Both the position numbers and the translations under genes were made by a program. The notes beneath the pieces are model-generated. The model worked only from the letters and a program-made list of their open reading frames with translations. It was not told where the DNA came from and ran no database searches. Shown piece by piece: positions 8,195-18,053 of a stretch of 64,000 bases of DNA. Origin of the DNA: DASQMT01 sp963835735 (GTDB taxonomy: Bacteria; Actinomycetota; Thermoleophilia; Solirubrobacterales; Solirubrobacteraceae); contig CAWIGP010000005.1 of the NCBI GenBank assembly GCA_963835735.1, positions 496,001-560,000 of the forward strand. The letters run 5' to 3'. The stretch's first letter is position 1, and each line of letters opens with the position of its first letter.

Positions 8195-8625
8195 ATCGCC
8201 TCCCTGAGCCGCTCGAGCGCGACCCGGTAGCCGTCCACACCCTGACCGCTCACGCTCGCCACACACACATCCTCGAGCACGGAGAGCGCGCGGAACGGCT
8301 CGCGGTGCTTGACGTCGGAGAGATGCACCTCGACGGCGGGCAGCCCGGTCAGCTCCACAGCGTCGCGCAGCGACCACGCGTAATGCGTCCACGCGCCCGG
8401 ATTGAGCAGCAGGCCATCCGCGTAGTCGGTGACCTTGTGCAGCTCCTCGACGTACTCGCCCTCGTGGTTGGAGTGGAAGAAGCGGGCGTCGAGCTCGAGC
8501 GTGCGGGCGAACTGCTCGATCTGGAACTCGAGCCGCGCGAACGTGAGCCCGCCGTAGTGCTCGGCCGGACGCCGGTCGAGCGCGTCGAGGTTGACCCCGT
8601 GCATCACGGCCACCCGGTTGTGCAT
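8191..8625 (-). CDS. aroQ: 3-dehydroquinate dehydratase, type II
   Basis: 144 residues, the length of the small dodecameric type II enzyme. Motifs: HGVNLDALDRRPAEHYGG (loop with catalytic Tyr), SNHEGEYVEELH, NPGAWTHYAWSLRDAV and VEVHLSDVKHREPFR. It converts 3-dehydroquinate to 3-dehydroshikimate. The ATG shares its A with the aroB stop (TGATG). It lies in the aroC-aroKB-aroQ shikimate operon. Confidence 0.93.
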   Translation of the reverse strand: MHNRVAVMHGVNLDALDRRPAEHYGGLTFARLEFQIEQFARTLELDARFFHSNHEGEYVEELHKVTDYADGLLLNPGAWTHYAWSLRDAVELTGLPAVEVHLSDVKHREPFRALSVLEDVCVASVSGQGVDGYRVALERLREAM

Positions 8626-10148
8626 CAGGAGCCCAACTCTCCCAGAGCGCCCGCGACGTCGTCGGGCTCGACCGCGCGGCCGGTGCGGACATCGCCCGGC
8701 GCCTCGACCAACACCCACCCCACCCGGCCGCCGCGGCGCTTCTTGTCGCCCTGCAGGGCCGACAGCACCGCGCGCTGATCGACCGCGGGATCGAGCGTGA
8801 CCGGGAGCCCGTGCGCTGCGAGCAGCTCCTCCACCTCGGCGCGCAGCAGCGGCTGGCCGGAGAGCGTCAACGCCGCGAGCAGCCCGAGGGCGACCGCCTC
8901 GCCGTGCCGGTAGCGCGCGTAGCCGGTGGCGGTCTCGATCGCGTGCCCGACCGTGTGGCCGAGGTTGAGCACCTGCCGGCGGCCCTGGTCGCGCTCGTCC
9001 TCGGCCACGACGGCCAGCTTGGTCCGCGCGCACGCGAGCACGAGGTCGGCGTCGACCTGCGTGCCCGGATCGCGCACCCGCTCCCACAGCGCACCGCCGG
9101 CGATCAGCCCGGTCTTGATCACCTCCGCCCAGCCCGCGGCCAGCTCGGCCGGCGGCAGCGTCGCGAGCACCGCGGGGTCGGCCAGGACGGCCGCCGGCTG
9201 GTGGTATGCGCCGGCGTAGTTCTTGCCCTCCGGCAGGTCGACGCCGGTCTTGCCGCCGTAGGCCGAGTCGACCTGCGCCACCAGCGTGGTCGGCACCTGC
9301 ACGACCGGCACGCCGCGCTGGTACGTCGCGGCGCAGAAGCCGGCGACGTCGCCGACGACGCCGCCGCCCAGTGCGACGACGTGATCGTCGTGTCCCATTC
9401 CCGCGGCGGCGAGCGCGCGCAGCACGCGACCGGCCTGCTCCCATGTCTTGGCGGCCTCGCCGGGCGGGATGGTGATCGTCGCCGCCGCGCCGGCGACCGC
9501 GTCGCCGTACAGCCGGCCGACGTTCTCGTCGGTCACGACGAACGGGCGCCCGCCGCCAGGACGAGGGACCGCGGCGTGCCCGACGTAGACCGGGTACTCG
9601 CCCGACGCGCTGTGCGCCCACAGCATCCGCGTCCCGGCCGGCAGTGCGCCGATCGCCGGCACGGCGCGCCGCACGCCGTTTCGCGAGGAGTCGGTCAGCA
9701 CGACGTCCGCGATCCGGTCGTAGAGCGGCCGGCGCTCGGCGTGCAGCGCGTCGAACCGCGCACGGTCGCGGGCGAGCGGGCGGCGGCCTCCGGCGCGTTT
9801 CCAGGCCGTCTCGGGGTCCACGTCGAGCAGCACGACGGTGTGGCGCGCGAGCGCCGCGCGCACGCGCGCGGAGCCCACCGCGCCGCCGCCGAGCGAGATG
9901 ACGGGCGCGGGCGGCTGCTCGAGCAGCTCGCAGACGAGCTCCTCCTCCGCCGCGCGGAACTCCTGCTCTCCGTGGGAGGCGAAGTAGTCCTCGATCCGCG
10001 CGCCGAGTCGCTGCTCGAGCAATTTGTCGGAGTCGACCGCGCGCGCCCCGAGCGCCGCCGCCGCCGCACGGGCCGCCGTGGTCTTCCCGGCGCCCATGAA
10101 TCCGATGAAGACGAGCGCGCGCTCGCCTACGGCAACCGTCGCTTCCAC
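8625..10148 (-). CDS. aroKB: Fused shikimate kinase - 3-dehydroquinate synthase
   Basis: 507 residues from GTG 10148, overlapping the aroC end by 22 nt. Residues ~1-165 are shikimate kinase (P-loop GFMGAGKTT, shikimate-binding SDK and GGGAV). The rest is dehydroquinate synthase (ALGGGVVGDVAGF, PTTLVAQVDSAYGGKTGVDLP, metal-binding NLGHTVGHAIE, GEAV). Steps 2 and 5 of the shikimate pathway are thus covalently joined with no stop or frameshift between them. The linker around residues 160-180 (PAIGALPAGTRMLWAHS) is short. Separate genes are the norm in E. coli. Confidence 0.93.
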   Translation of the reverse strand: MEATVAVGERALVFIGFMGAGKTTAARAAAAALGARAVDSDKLLEQRLGARIEDYFASHGEQEFRAAEEELVCELLEQPPAPVISLGGGAVGSARVRAALARHTVVLLDVDPETAWKRAGGRRPLARDRARFDALHAERRPLYDRIADVVLTDSSRNGVRRAVPAIGALPAGTRMLWAHSASGEYPVYVGHAAVPRPGGGRPFVVTDENVGRLYGDAVAGAAATITIPPGEAAKTWEQAGRVLRALAAAGMGHDDHVVALGGGVVGDVAGFCAATYQRGVPVVQVPTTLVAQVDSAYGGKTGVDLPEGKNYAGAYHQPAAVLADPAVLATLPPAELAAGWAEVIKTGLIAGGALWERVRDPGTQVDADLVLACARTKLAVVAEDERDQGRRQVLNLGHTVGHAIETATGYARYRHGEAVALGLLAALTLSGQPLLRAEVEELLAAHGLPVTLDPAVDQRAVLSALQGDKKRRGGRVGWVLVEAPGDVRTGRAVEPDDVAGALGELGS

Positions 10149-11299
10149 CCGATCCGCTCTTCGTAGGCGGCGAGCGCCGCGCGCGCGTCGTCGATGTGGT
10201 CGCCGCCGAACTTCTGCCGGTACGCGCCGGCCAGCACGATCGCCAACATCGCCTCCCCCACCACGCCGGCCGCCGGCACGACGACCGAGTCGGTGCGCTC
10301 GCGCAGCGCCTGCGCGGGCTCGCGCGAGGCGATGTCGACCGAGCGCAGCGGCTTGGTCAGCGTCGGCAGCGGCTTCATCGCGGCGCGGACGATCAGCGGC
10401 TCGCCGGTCGTCATGCCGCCCTCGAGCCCGCCGGAGCGGTTGGTCTCGCGGAAGTAGCCGCGCGCGTCGTCGTAGAAGATCTCGTCGTGGGCCTCCGAGC
10501 CGGGACGGCCGGCGAGGTCGAACCCATCGCCGAGCCCGACGCCCTTGCAAGCCTGGATCGAGAGCAGCGCCATGCCGATCCGGCCGTCGAGCCGCTCCTC
10601 CCAGGAGACGTGCGACCCGAGCCCCGGCACGAGCCCGAACGCGCGCAGCTCGAAGATGCCGCCGAGCGACTCGTTGCGCTTGCGCAGCACGTTGATCTCC
10701 TCGACCATCGCCCGCGTCGCGTCGGGGTCCAGGCAGCGCACCGGCGACTCGTCGACGGCGGCGAAGTCCGCAAGCGTCAGGCCCTCGCGCTCGGGCGCCC
10801 GCACCGACCCGATCTGCGTGACGTGCGAGACGATCTCGACGCCGACCGCGCGCAGGAACGCCTTGGCCAGCCCGCCGCCCGCGACGCGCGCGGCGGTCTC
10901 GCGCGCGCTCGCGCGCTCGAGCACGTTGCGGACGTCGGTGAAGCCGTACTTCCACACGCCGGCGAGATCCGCGTGGCCGGGGCGCGGGAGGTGCACCTCG
11001 GGCACCTCGGCCTCGACCGGCCAGGGGTTCATCCGCTCCTCCCAGTTGGCGTAGTCGCGGTTGGCGACCTGGAGCGCGACGGGGCCGCCGAGCGTGCGGC
11101 CGTGGCGGACGCCGGCGGTGATCTCGGCGGTGTCCCGCTCGATCTTCATGCGCCCGCCGCGGCCGTGACCGAGCTGGCGGCGCGCCATGTCGCCGTTGAC
11201 CGCTTCGCGGTCGAGCTCGAGCCCGGCGGGCAGTCCCTCGACGATCGTGGTGAGGCCCGGGCCGTGGCTCTCCCCGGCGGTGATCACGCGCAGCGACAC
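10127..11299 (-). CDS. aroC: Chorismate synthase
   Basis: 390 residues from GTG 11299 (VSLRVITAGESHGPGLTTIVEG). All three signature stretches are visible: GESHGPGL, GHGRGGRMKIE (typically R-Q-x-G-R-G), and GDGFDLAGRPGSEAHDEI near the C-terminal half. It makes chorismate from EPSP using reduced FMN. The frame is open further upstream into the preceding pilus gene, but GTG 11299 gives the standard N-terminus. Genes upstream on this strand are pilus assembly genes, and aro and pil genes appear to be co-transcribed. Confidence 0.95.
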   Translation of the reverse strand: MSLRVITAGESHGPGLTTIVEGLPAGLELDREAVNGDMARRQLGHGRGGRMKIERDTAEITAGVRHGRTLGGPVALQVANRDYANWEERMNPWPVEAEVPEVHLPRPGHADLAGVWKYGFTDVRNVLERASARETAARVAGGGLAKAFLRAVGVEIVSHVTQIGSVRAPEREGLTLADFAAVDESPVRCLDPDATRAMVEEINVLRKRNESLGGIFELRAFGLVPGLGSHVSWEERLDGRIGMALLSIQACKGVGLGDGFDLAGRPGSEAHDEIFYDDARGYFRETNRSGGLEGGMTTGEPLIVRAAMKPLPTLTKPLRSVDIASREPAQALRERTDSVVVPAAGVVGEAMLAIVLAGAYRQKFGGDHIDDARAALAAYEERIGWKRRLP

Positions 11300-11420
11300 G
11301 CCCGGAAGCCTATTCAGCTCCCGGGCGCGGCGATGCGGGCTACGGCAGGTGGGCGGAGACGCGCCCGGCGACGGAGCGCGAGCCTTGGCAGACTTCGCCT
11401 TGGCCTTCGACGCGGTGGCG

Positions 11421-12206
11421 CTACTGCCCTTGTGGATCTCGATCAGGTCGAGCTGGTACTGCGCCGACCGCATTCCCCGTCTCGTCCTTGACGTCGAGGA
11501 ACTCGGTCTCGCCCTCACGCAGCCGGATCGTCTCGCACTGCTCGGGGCTCGGATGGCACACGCCGTCTCCCATCGCCTCCACGCCGGAGTCGAGCAGGAA
11601 CTCCGCTGTCTTGCCGTCCTTGAGCAGGCGCGTGTAGATGAGCACGGGCTCCTCGGCGGACGGCAGCGGCGCGAGCAGCTTGACCGAAAGGCGCTTGGTG
11701 TCCTCGGCGCCGAAGCGGACCGTCAGCTCGTGCTTCTCGTACGTCTTCTTCGGCGGCGCCGGGGTCGCGGGCGTGGTCGGCGTGGCCGGCGCAGTCGGGG
11801 TCGGGCCGCCCGTGCTCGGCGACGTGCCGCCGCCGGCGGAGGAGCCGCTGTCGCCACCGGCGCCGCCGGACGAGCCCTCCGTGGGCGTCTTCACGACCAC
11901 GGGACCCTTGTCGTCGCCCGCGTCCTCGACCGGATCTGCCGGCTTGGCGCTGGCGAACGGGTTCTTGGCGTCTCCGAGCACCTTGCGCCGGTTGGCGCGG
12001 TCGGCGGGCGTCACGGGCACGACGATCGGCGTGTTCGCCAGCTCGCCGCCGTTCGTGTCGACGTTCGCGGGCGGCACCGTCGCCGCCGGCTCGGGATCCT
12101 TCGCCAGCATCAGCGGCACGGCCACCAGCGCGGCGATCAGCAGGATCGCCGCCGGCCAGAGGCGCCGCTCGACGAGCTGGCGCCAGACGTTGGTGACAGG
12201 GCTCAT
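11421..12206 (-). CDS. Pilus-locus bitopic membrane protein (PilP position)
   Basis: 261 residues as read: a cytoplasmic N-terminus, one membrane segment (LWPAAILLIAALVAVPLMLA, ~17-36), a long Pro/Thr/Gly-rich linker (~90-155) and a C-terminal domain (HELTVRFGAEDTKRLSVKLL). It sits last in pilM-N-O order, where PilP lies in other bacteria, but I see no real PilP similarity. Near 11470 a +1 insertion probably changes the true C-terminus: the adjacent frame continues QYQLDLIEIHKGSSATASKA. It overlaps pilO by 4 nt. Confidence 0.6.
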   Translation of the reverse strand: MSPVTNVWRQLVERRLWPAAILLIAALVAVPLMLAKDPEPAATVPPANVDTNGGELANTPIVVPVTPADRANRRKVLGDAKNPFASAKPADPVEDAGDDKGPVVVKTPTEGSSGGAGGDSGSSAGGGTSPSTGGPTPTAPATPTTPATPAPPKKTYEKHELTVRFGAEDTKRLSVKLLAPLPSAEEPVLIYTRLLKDGKTAEFLLDSGVEAMGDGVCHPSPEQCETIRLREGETEFLDVKDETGNAVGAVPARPDRDPQGQ

Positions 12207-12958
12207 CGGACTCCAGTGGTGGTCGCGGTGGGAGGGGTGGCGGAGCCCGCGTCCGCGGACGCGGCCGGGGCCGCGGCGGCGGCGGAGCCGCTGGACGGGG
12301 GCGCGGCCCCGGTGACGCCCTGCGTGGGCGGCACGAGATAGGTGGAAGCGCCGATCTGCGCCTGGAGATTCTCGAGATCGCCGCTGTCGGGCGTGATCGC
12401 GATGCTCCCGAGCAGGAGCAGCCGGCCGGTCACGTCGATGTTGTCGTTCTGCACGGTCACGAAGCGCTCGAGCCGGCTGAAGAAGTCCGACAGGCGGAAG
12501 AAGCTGCCGCTGAACGTGAAGTTGAACGGCATGGCGGAGAACCCGGCGCTACCGACCGGCACCGCACCCGGGGCCGGAGCGAGCTCGCCGGTGGGGGCGG
12601 AGCCGGTCGTACCCGTGGTGCTGCTCGCGCCACCGGACATCGTGAGTGACTTGAAAGCCACCTTCGAGTCCTTTGCCGCCGCGTCGAGCTGGACGAGCAG
12701 CGATCGCACGTCGTCGTCCGCGGGGACGGCCTTGCCGAGCCGGGCGACGGTCGCGTAGTTCTTGCGGTAGTTGTCCTTGGCCTGCTCGTACGAGGCGAGC
12801 TGCTGCTCGGCCTGCGCCGCCGCTGCCTCGCTCTGCGTGATCTCGGCGTCGAGCTTGGTGATCTCCTCGCGCTTGGGCGCGAGCACCAGGAACCAGTAGG
12901 CGGCCACGGCCGCGGCGGCGATCACCGCTGCGATCAGGAGTTTGGTCGAGCGGGTCAC
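12203..12958 (-). CDS. pilO: PilO-like type IV pilus inner-membrane protein
   Basis: 251 residues: a short cytoplasmic start, membrane segment LLIAAVIAAAAVAAYWFLVL (~7-26), coiled coil (KREEITKLDAEITQSEAAAAQ, split near residue 45), then a ferredoxin-like domain with low-complexity insertions and an Ala/Ser-rich tail. This matches PilO topology. PilO pairs with PilN and links PilM to the secretin or envelope. It overlaps its neighbours by 4 nt on both sides, indicating tight coupling. Confidence 0.8.
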   Translation of the reverse strand: MTRSTKLLIAAVIAAAAVAAYWFLVLAPKREEITKLDAEITQSEAAAAQAEQQLASYEQAKDNYRKNYATVARLGKAVPADDDVRSLLVQLDAAAKDSKVAFKSLTMSGGASSTTGTTGSAPTGELAPAPGAVPVGSAGFSAMPFNFTFSGSFFRLSDFFSRLERFVTVQNDNIDVTGRLLLLGSIAITPDSGDLENLQAQIGASTYLVPPTQGVTGAAPPSSGSAAAAAPAASADAGSATPPTATTTGVR

Positions 12959-13815
12959 GGGGTGCTCCCGGGAGTGGTCGAGGTCGTGGTGGAGGTGGAG
13001 GTGGTGCCCTGCGGCTGCTGGGCGCCGGCCGGGTCCGTCGGTGCCGAGCCGTCAGCGGGCTGCTCGGCCGCGCCGTCCGCCTGGTTGACCGCGTTCGGGA
13101 CCGGGACTGAGGAGGCGGCCTCTGCCGCGCCTGAGGAGGCGTAGGCGTCGAGCGCCGGCGCCTTCTCGAAGAACACGACGAGCGAGAACGTCGCCGGGGT
13201 GCGACCGGCGCAGGGCGACGTGCTCGTGCCGGCGCCGGCGCTGGCGCTGGCGGCGTCGGACTTGGAGAGCGAGACGCGCGTGACGCCGTCGACGGTCTTG
13301 ACGCGCGACATCATGCGGGCGACCCCCGTCTGCGTCGGCGCGCAGCCGGCCATCGTGATCGCCGGCGCCTGGATCGAGCCGCGCAGCGGATCGCCGCCGG
13401 TCCCGCTCGTGCCGGGGAGCCCCATGTCGCCGTTGAGGGCGCTGAGCTTGACGTCGCCCGGGATCGCGTGGGAGATGTCGCGCAGCGCGCGCTCCCAGTC
13501 GAAACGGGCGGCGGCCAGGCCGCGCACCGTCTCCACCCGGGCCGAGGCGAGCGCCTGGAAGTCCGCGTACGGCTTCAGTGCCGCCGCCTTCGCGGTGGCC
13601 GCGGCCGTCCGCTGCTTGGTGGCCTCGAGATCGGCTTCGCGCTGCTTGATGCCGTTGGTGGTGATGACGTAGCCCGCGAACGCGGCCACGAACAACGCCA
13701 GGGCACCCAGGAGCACGTATGCACCGATGCCCTGGACCGGCTCCGGACGCGCGCCGCGCGCCGGCTTGGGGGCGGCGCCGCGCAGGTCGGACGGGAGGAG
13801 GTTGACGGCTCTCAT
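12955..13815 (-). CDS. pilN: PilN-like type IV pilus inner-membrane protein
   Basis: 286 residues. It starts MRAVNLLPSDLR, the conserved xxNLLP motif of PilN that docks in the PilM groove. A membrane segment (YVLLGALALFVAAFAGYVI, ~33-51), a coiled coil (READLEATKQRTAAATAKAA) and a periplasmic domain follow (FDWERALRDISHAIPGDVKL). The tail after ~220 is low complexity (Ala/Ser/Thr). It is followed immediately by pilO. Confidence 0.88.
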   Translation of the reverse strand: MRAVNLLPSDLRGAAPKPARGARPEPVQGIGAYVLLGALALFVAAFAGYVITTNGIKQREADLEATKQRTAAATAKAAALKPYADFQALASARVETVRGLAAARFDWERALRDISHAIPGDVKLSALNGDMGLPGTSGTGGDPLRGSIQAPAITMAGCAPTQTGVARMMSRVKTVDGVTRVSLSKSDAASASAGAGTSTSPCAGRTPATFSLVVFFEKAPALDAYASSGAAEAASSVPVPNAVNQADGAAEQPADGSAPTDPAGAQQPQGTTSTSTTTSTTPGSTP

Positions 13816-13940
13816 ACGTGAGTGAGTGATGGGTCGGAGACGGAAGGGCGGGGCGCGGGACTCAGCTACGGAGGCGCCTCACGCTTGGCTTATCGGCATG
13901 CCGGTGAGGGCACTTGAGGGGTCAGCACCCCATGCACCCG

Positions 13941-14711
13941 TCAGGCGAAGGTGCGCAGGTACCAATCGACGATCGGCTCGCCGGCCAGCAGGGCGACGAT
14001 CCCGCCGAGTGCGAGGAACGGGCCGAACGGGAGCGCGGTCTTGCGCCCCTCCTTCGTCCCCTTGCGCGCCATGATGGCGACGCCGACGACCGATCCGGCG
14101 ACGAGCGCCACGAGCATCGCGACGCCGACCTCGCGACCGAGGAACAGGCCCATGACGAACGCCAGCTTGACGTCGCCCATGCCCATCCCCGACGGGTAGG
14201 CGATCGCGGCGATCAGGAGGAACCCGCCCGCCGCGAACGCGGCTATCAGATGCTCCGGGATGTCCTCGGGCGTGGTCACCGCGAGGATCGCGAGCGCGAC
14301 CACCGTCCCGGCGATCATCAGCTTGTTCGGGATGATCCGGAAGTCGATGTCGATGACCGTCACGGGCACCAGCAGCAGCACGAACGCCAGCCCGAGCCAG
14401 ACGTCCTCGTTCGGCCCGATCACGATCACAGTGAGCACGAGCAGCGCGGCCGTCGCGAGCTCGACGAGCGGATAGCGCCAGGCGATCCTGGCGCCGCACG
14501 AGCGGCAGCGCCCGCGCAGCAGCAGCCAGGAGATCACCGGCACGTTGTCGTACGGCTTGATCGGCGTGTCGCAGCCGGGGCAGCGCGACGCGGGCAGCGC
14601 GAGCGACTCGCCGCGCGGCAGCCGGTAGGCCACCACATTGAGGAAGGAGCCGAGGAGCAGTCCGAACGCCCCGGCCAGGGCTGCCCCTGCGGCCGTCGTC
14701 ACGCCGATCAT
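13941..14711 (-). CDS. pilD: Prepilin peptidase / N-methyltransferase
   Basis: 256 residues, an integral membrane protein with about eight hydrophobic segments. The N-terminal zinc-binding loop has two CxxC pairs (CPGCDTPI and CRSCGARI). The catalytic aspartates are in DIDFRIIPN and in the GMGDVKL motif, as in TFPP peptidases. It cleaves the leader of PilA and the minor pilins and methylates the new N-terminus. It lies between pilM (16 nt) and pilN (125 nt). Confidence 0.95.
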   Translation of the reverse strand: MIGVTTAAGAALAGAFGLLLGSFLNVVAYRLPRGESLALPASRCPGCDTPIKPYDNVPVISWLLLRGRCRSCGARIAWRYPLVELATAALLVLTVIVIGPNEDVWLGLAFVLLLVPVTVIDIDFRIIPNKLMIAGTVVALAILAVTTPEDIPEHLIAAFAAGGFLLIAAIAYPSGMGMGDVKLAFVMGLFLGREVGVAMLVALVAGSVVGVAIMARKGTKEGRKTALPFGPFLALGGIVALLAGEPIVDWYLRTFA

Positions 14712-14727
14712 GATGGCGGTCCCCGGG

Positions 14728-15772
14728 CTAGGGCGTCGCGTCGAGCGCGAGCCCGGCGGCGATTGTCAGACGCCCGAGGTCGGCGCTGTCGGACTGGCCG
14801 GCGACGACGGTCCCCTCGACGGGGATCTGGAGCTGCTCGGAGAGGCGTGCAGCGAAGCCGGGGATCGCGACCGCGGGCCCGGTGAGCACCGCGCGATCGA
14901 CGGTCTCGGCGCTCTCCTGCATGCGGTAGAAGTTGAGCGAGTTGCGCACGGTGTCGGCGATCGTATGCACGCCGTCGTCGAGCGTCTGGCGCACAGCGGC
15001 GACGAGGTCGGGGTCACCCTCGATCTCCTCCACCGGCGTGACCAGCCCGACGTACTGGAGCCAGCCGCGGGCATGCTCGGTCGTCAGACCTCGCCGCTCA
15101 CTCAGGCTCTGCAGCACGGCGTCTAGGCCACCGGTCGCGGCGCGCGTGAACAGACAGCCGGTGGCGTTCGCGACCGCGACGTTGGTGAGGCCGGCGAGAT
15201 TGATGTACAGCACTGCGTGATCCGTGGTCGTTCGAGTGCAGCGCGCGCACCATCGCGAACGCCGAGAGGTCGATGCCGACGACGTCGAGCCGGGCCTCGC
15301 GCGCCGACGCGACGATGCGGTCGATCATCTCGCGACGGACCGCGACGATGACGACGCGCATCCGCGGACCGGCGGGCGTGTCGACCCGACCGAGCGACTG
15401 GAAGTCGAGGACCGCCTCGTCCATCGGGACGGGGATGTGGTCCGGCGCTTCGCTGCGAACGAGCTCGTCGAGCAACTTGGGGTCGTCGACCGGCGGCACG
15501 TCGAGCGTGCGCACCACGATGCGCTGGTTGGCGATCCCGAGACGCACCTGGGTGGGGAGCTCGGTGCCGTCGAACAGCTCGCGCAGCGCCTCGGTGAGCG
15601 CGACCGGGTCGGCGACCTCGCCGTCGCGCACGATCCCCGGGCGCAGGTCGGCGACCGCGCTCTTCGTGACCGAGATGTTCCCGTTGACCGCGACCTGGGC
15701 GGCCGCGAGGTGGCTCGGGTCGAGCTCGAGCCCGACGATCGTGTTCTCCTGGCGGCGGCGTGACTTGAGCAT
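14728..15772 (-). CDS. pilM: PilM-like actin-fold ATPase of type IV pilus
   Basis: About 347 residues from ATG 15772 (MLKSRRRQENTIVGLELDPSH). Actin-fold landmarks are the phosphate-1-like VGLELDPSHLAAAQV and, after the break, LYINLAGLTNVAV (phosphate 2) and LTGPAVAIPGFAARLSEQL (adenosine motif). A +1 insertion near 15220 splits it into two frames; each half is otherwise clean. PilM is cytoplasmic and binds the PilN N-terminal peptide, and both genes are in this cluster. Confidence 0.88.
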
Positions 15773-15813
15773 GCTCGTGTAATCGGTCGCGGAACGGCGC
15801 GGCTTGAGCAGCG

Positions 15814-17054
15814 TCAGTTCGTGGCCTTGATCTCGCGGAACGTGTTCTGCACGATGCCGGCGGTGCCGAAGGCCGTCAGGCCGGCGATCGCGTTGGGGTC
15901 GTAGACCAGCGTTCATCCTTGCTCGAGCCGGCGAACAGCGCCGCCGGGCCCGTCGATCATGATCGCGCCGTAGACCTGCGTGTTGCCGTTCAGGTCGACG
16001 AGCGTGCCGGTCGAGTTGTCGACGTTGGCGTGGTAGATCGACGCCGTAGAAGTTCGCGTTGCCGCGCAGCGCGAGCGTGCCCTTGGCGATCACCAGCGAA
16101 CGCCGGGCTTGGCCGCGCGTGTTCCAGACGTCGTTGCCGCTGGTAGTTGCAGTCCGATCGCGTTCTCGATGAACACGATCTCGCCCGGCTTGTCGCCCTG
16201 CAGCGAGGCGGGGCACGGCAGCCCTCGGTCGTAGTAGTTGCCCTCGGCGATGGCGCGCTGCGCGAAGCGTCTCGAGCGCCTCGGGGCTGAGCGCGTTGGG
16301 CTGGTCGGGGTTGCTCTTGACGCGTGTCGGGCTCGACCTGGCCCTTGCCCTGCTCGTACTGTCGCGCAGTCCGGATCGTTGCGAGCGTCGCAGCGCACGA
16401 TCACGTCACCTGGGGTGCACTGGTTCGTCGCCTCCGTTGGTGTCGATGATCACCTTGTTGCCGTTGTTGGTGATCGCGAACTTGCCGGCCACGACCGTCG
16501 CGTCGCGGGAAGGTGATCGCCGTGTTCTCGGCCTCGACCAGCGCGACAAGCACGCGCTTGCGTCCCGCGCACGTTCGCCTCGGCGCGAACCCAGATGAAG
16601 TTGTCACCGTTCGCGTCGTCGCGGGAGGTACTGGCCGGCGCCATGATGCGTCTCGGTGTAGTAGTTCTTGGTCGCGCCGTCGTCGTTGTCGCGGACCTGG
16701 TACCTTCCAGTTCACCGCCGTGGTGAAGTCCGGCGCCCGAGAAGTTCGCCTGCAACGTCGCGCCGTCCGGGCAGCCGGCCTGGCGTCGACGTCACGGTGC
16801 ACTCGGCCGGGTAAACGCCGTGGTCCGACATGGCGCTCGGCCACCGCCGTCGACAACCGGTAGATCTGCGCGTTCAGTACGCCCTCCGCGAGCTGGAAAG
16901 ACGACTCGCGCTCGCGCTCCCGCCGCGAGTCGCGCTGGTTGCCCGTCGACGAGCACGAGCAGCGCGAGCCCGAAGGTGAGCATCAGGCACCATGATGACC
17001 AGGGCGGGGACGAGCGCGGAGCCGCGCGGGTCGGCGAGTCGGCGTACTCAGCAT
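15814..17054 (-). CDS. PilX-like pilus assembly protein (several frameshifts)
   Basis: Only reconstructable by following three frames. From ATG 17054 the product reads MLSRRLADPRGSALVPALV, then a hydrophobic segment (IMVLMLTFGLALLVLVD). Further on are SSFQLAEGVLNAQIYRLST, CPASLQGDKPGEIVFIENAIG, a repeat-like region (LALRGNANFYGVIY, NTQVYGAIMIDGP) and the end TAGIVQNTFREIKATN. The hydrophobic start, length (~410) and place between minor pilins and pilM fit PilX-type exported pilus proteins of actinobacteria. About ten +1 insertions interrupt it; I attribute them to sequencing error. Confidence 0.6.
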
Positions 17055-17099
17055 GCGGTCATCCATCTGGGTACGGGGACGCGGGCAGGCCGGCCGGGT

Positions 17100-18053
17100 C
17101 TAGACCTCGAGCTTGAACTCGTGCGGCGCCGGTCGGTCGCGGCACTTCTGGACCACGACACCCGGTTCTGGAGGTCGGTGGCGAGCGGCGACTGCCGTCC
17201 ATCGGTACCAGCTGATAGGTCGAGCGCGCTTGTTCTCGGGATCTCGGAGCCGGAGCCGTTGAGCTGCACCGTGCAGGTGCCGACCGCGGTCGCAGCTGAA
17301 CCGCGCGCGACGGGCACGCGGTTCTGGTTGCGCAGGCACGACCGAGCTCGCGAGATGGGCCTCGACGCGGGCGCATCGGGCCGGGTCCGGGTCGACGTAG
17401 CATGTCGGCTGCGACGCGGATGATGCGTTCGCGCGACGGGCCGTCGGTGGCCGTGATCTCACCGCGCCGATTCCGAGTAGCGGAACAGCGGCCGGGTGGG
17501 CGTCGACATCTGCGTTGGTGAGCGAGTCGGCGACGTGCTGCGAGCTGTCCCAGCCCGCGCCCGGGGCAGGCGCGGTCCGCCGGCGCCGACGCGGCGAGCG
17601 CCTGCGCCGGCGGGCTGCGCTGGGTCTGCATCCACAGCACGCCGCGCGCGTCCGATGCGAAGCTTCCGCCTGGGACGGCGCCGCTGGTCTGTAGGCAGTA
17701 GCGCACGCGGCTCACGTTCGCCGGGTTGAGCGCCGGCGACGTGAGCGCGCCGTCGTCGACGTCCTTGAAGACGATGTCGAACGGCTCGTTGCGGTCGACC
17801 GACTTCGGCTGCGCGCTGGTAGTCGCGGTGATGACGTCGGCGGGGCTCGCGAGGTTGCGCAGCTGGCGCGCGAGCCGGTCGATGCGACTGGCGCGCCTGC
17901 TGCGCGGCGTCGTTGTGGCGCTCGGTCAGCGCACCGCTGCGCCACATCGAGATCATCATCGTCATCGCGCCGCCGAGGACGACCAGCGAGATCGCCGCCG
18001 CGACGGCGAGCTCGATCACGGTGAGGCCAGACTCGTCGCGGGCGCGTGGTCAT
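17100..18053 (-). CDS. Minor pilin (PilW-like), frameshifted
   Basis: From ATG 18053, after correcting a +1 insertion within the leader, the product starts MTTRARDESG followed by LTVIELAVAAAISLVVLGG. This is a clear type IV prepilin site: Gly at -1, Leu +1, Glu +5, and a ~20-residue hydrophobic helix. SGALTERHNDAAQQAR follows, typical of PilW-type minor pilins. The ATG overlaps the stop of the next upstream minor-pilin gene (ATGA). Further +1 insertions occur through the body. It is a substrate for PilD and probably part of the pilus-tip priming complex. Confidence 0.72.
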
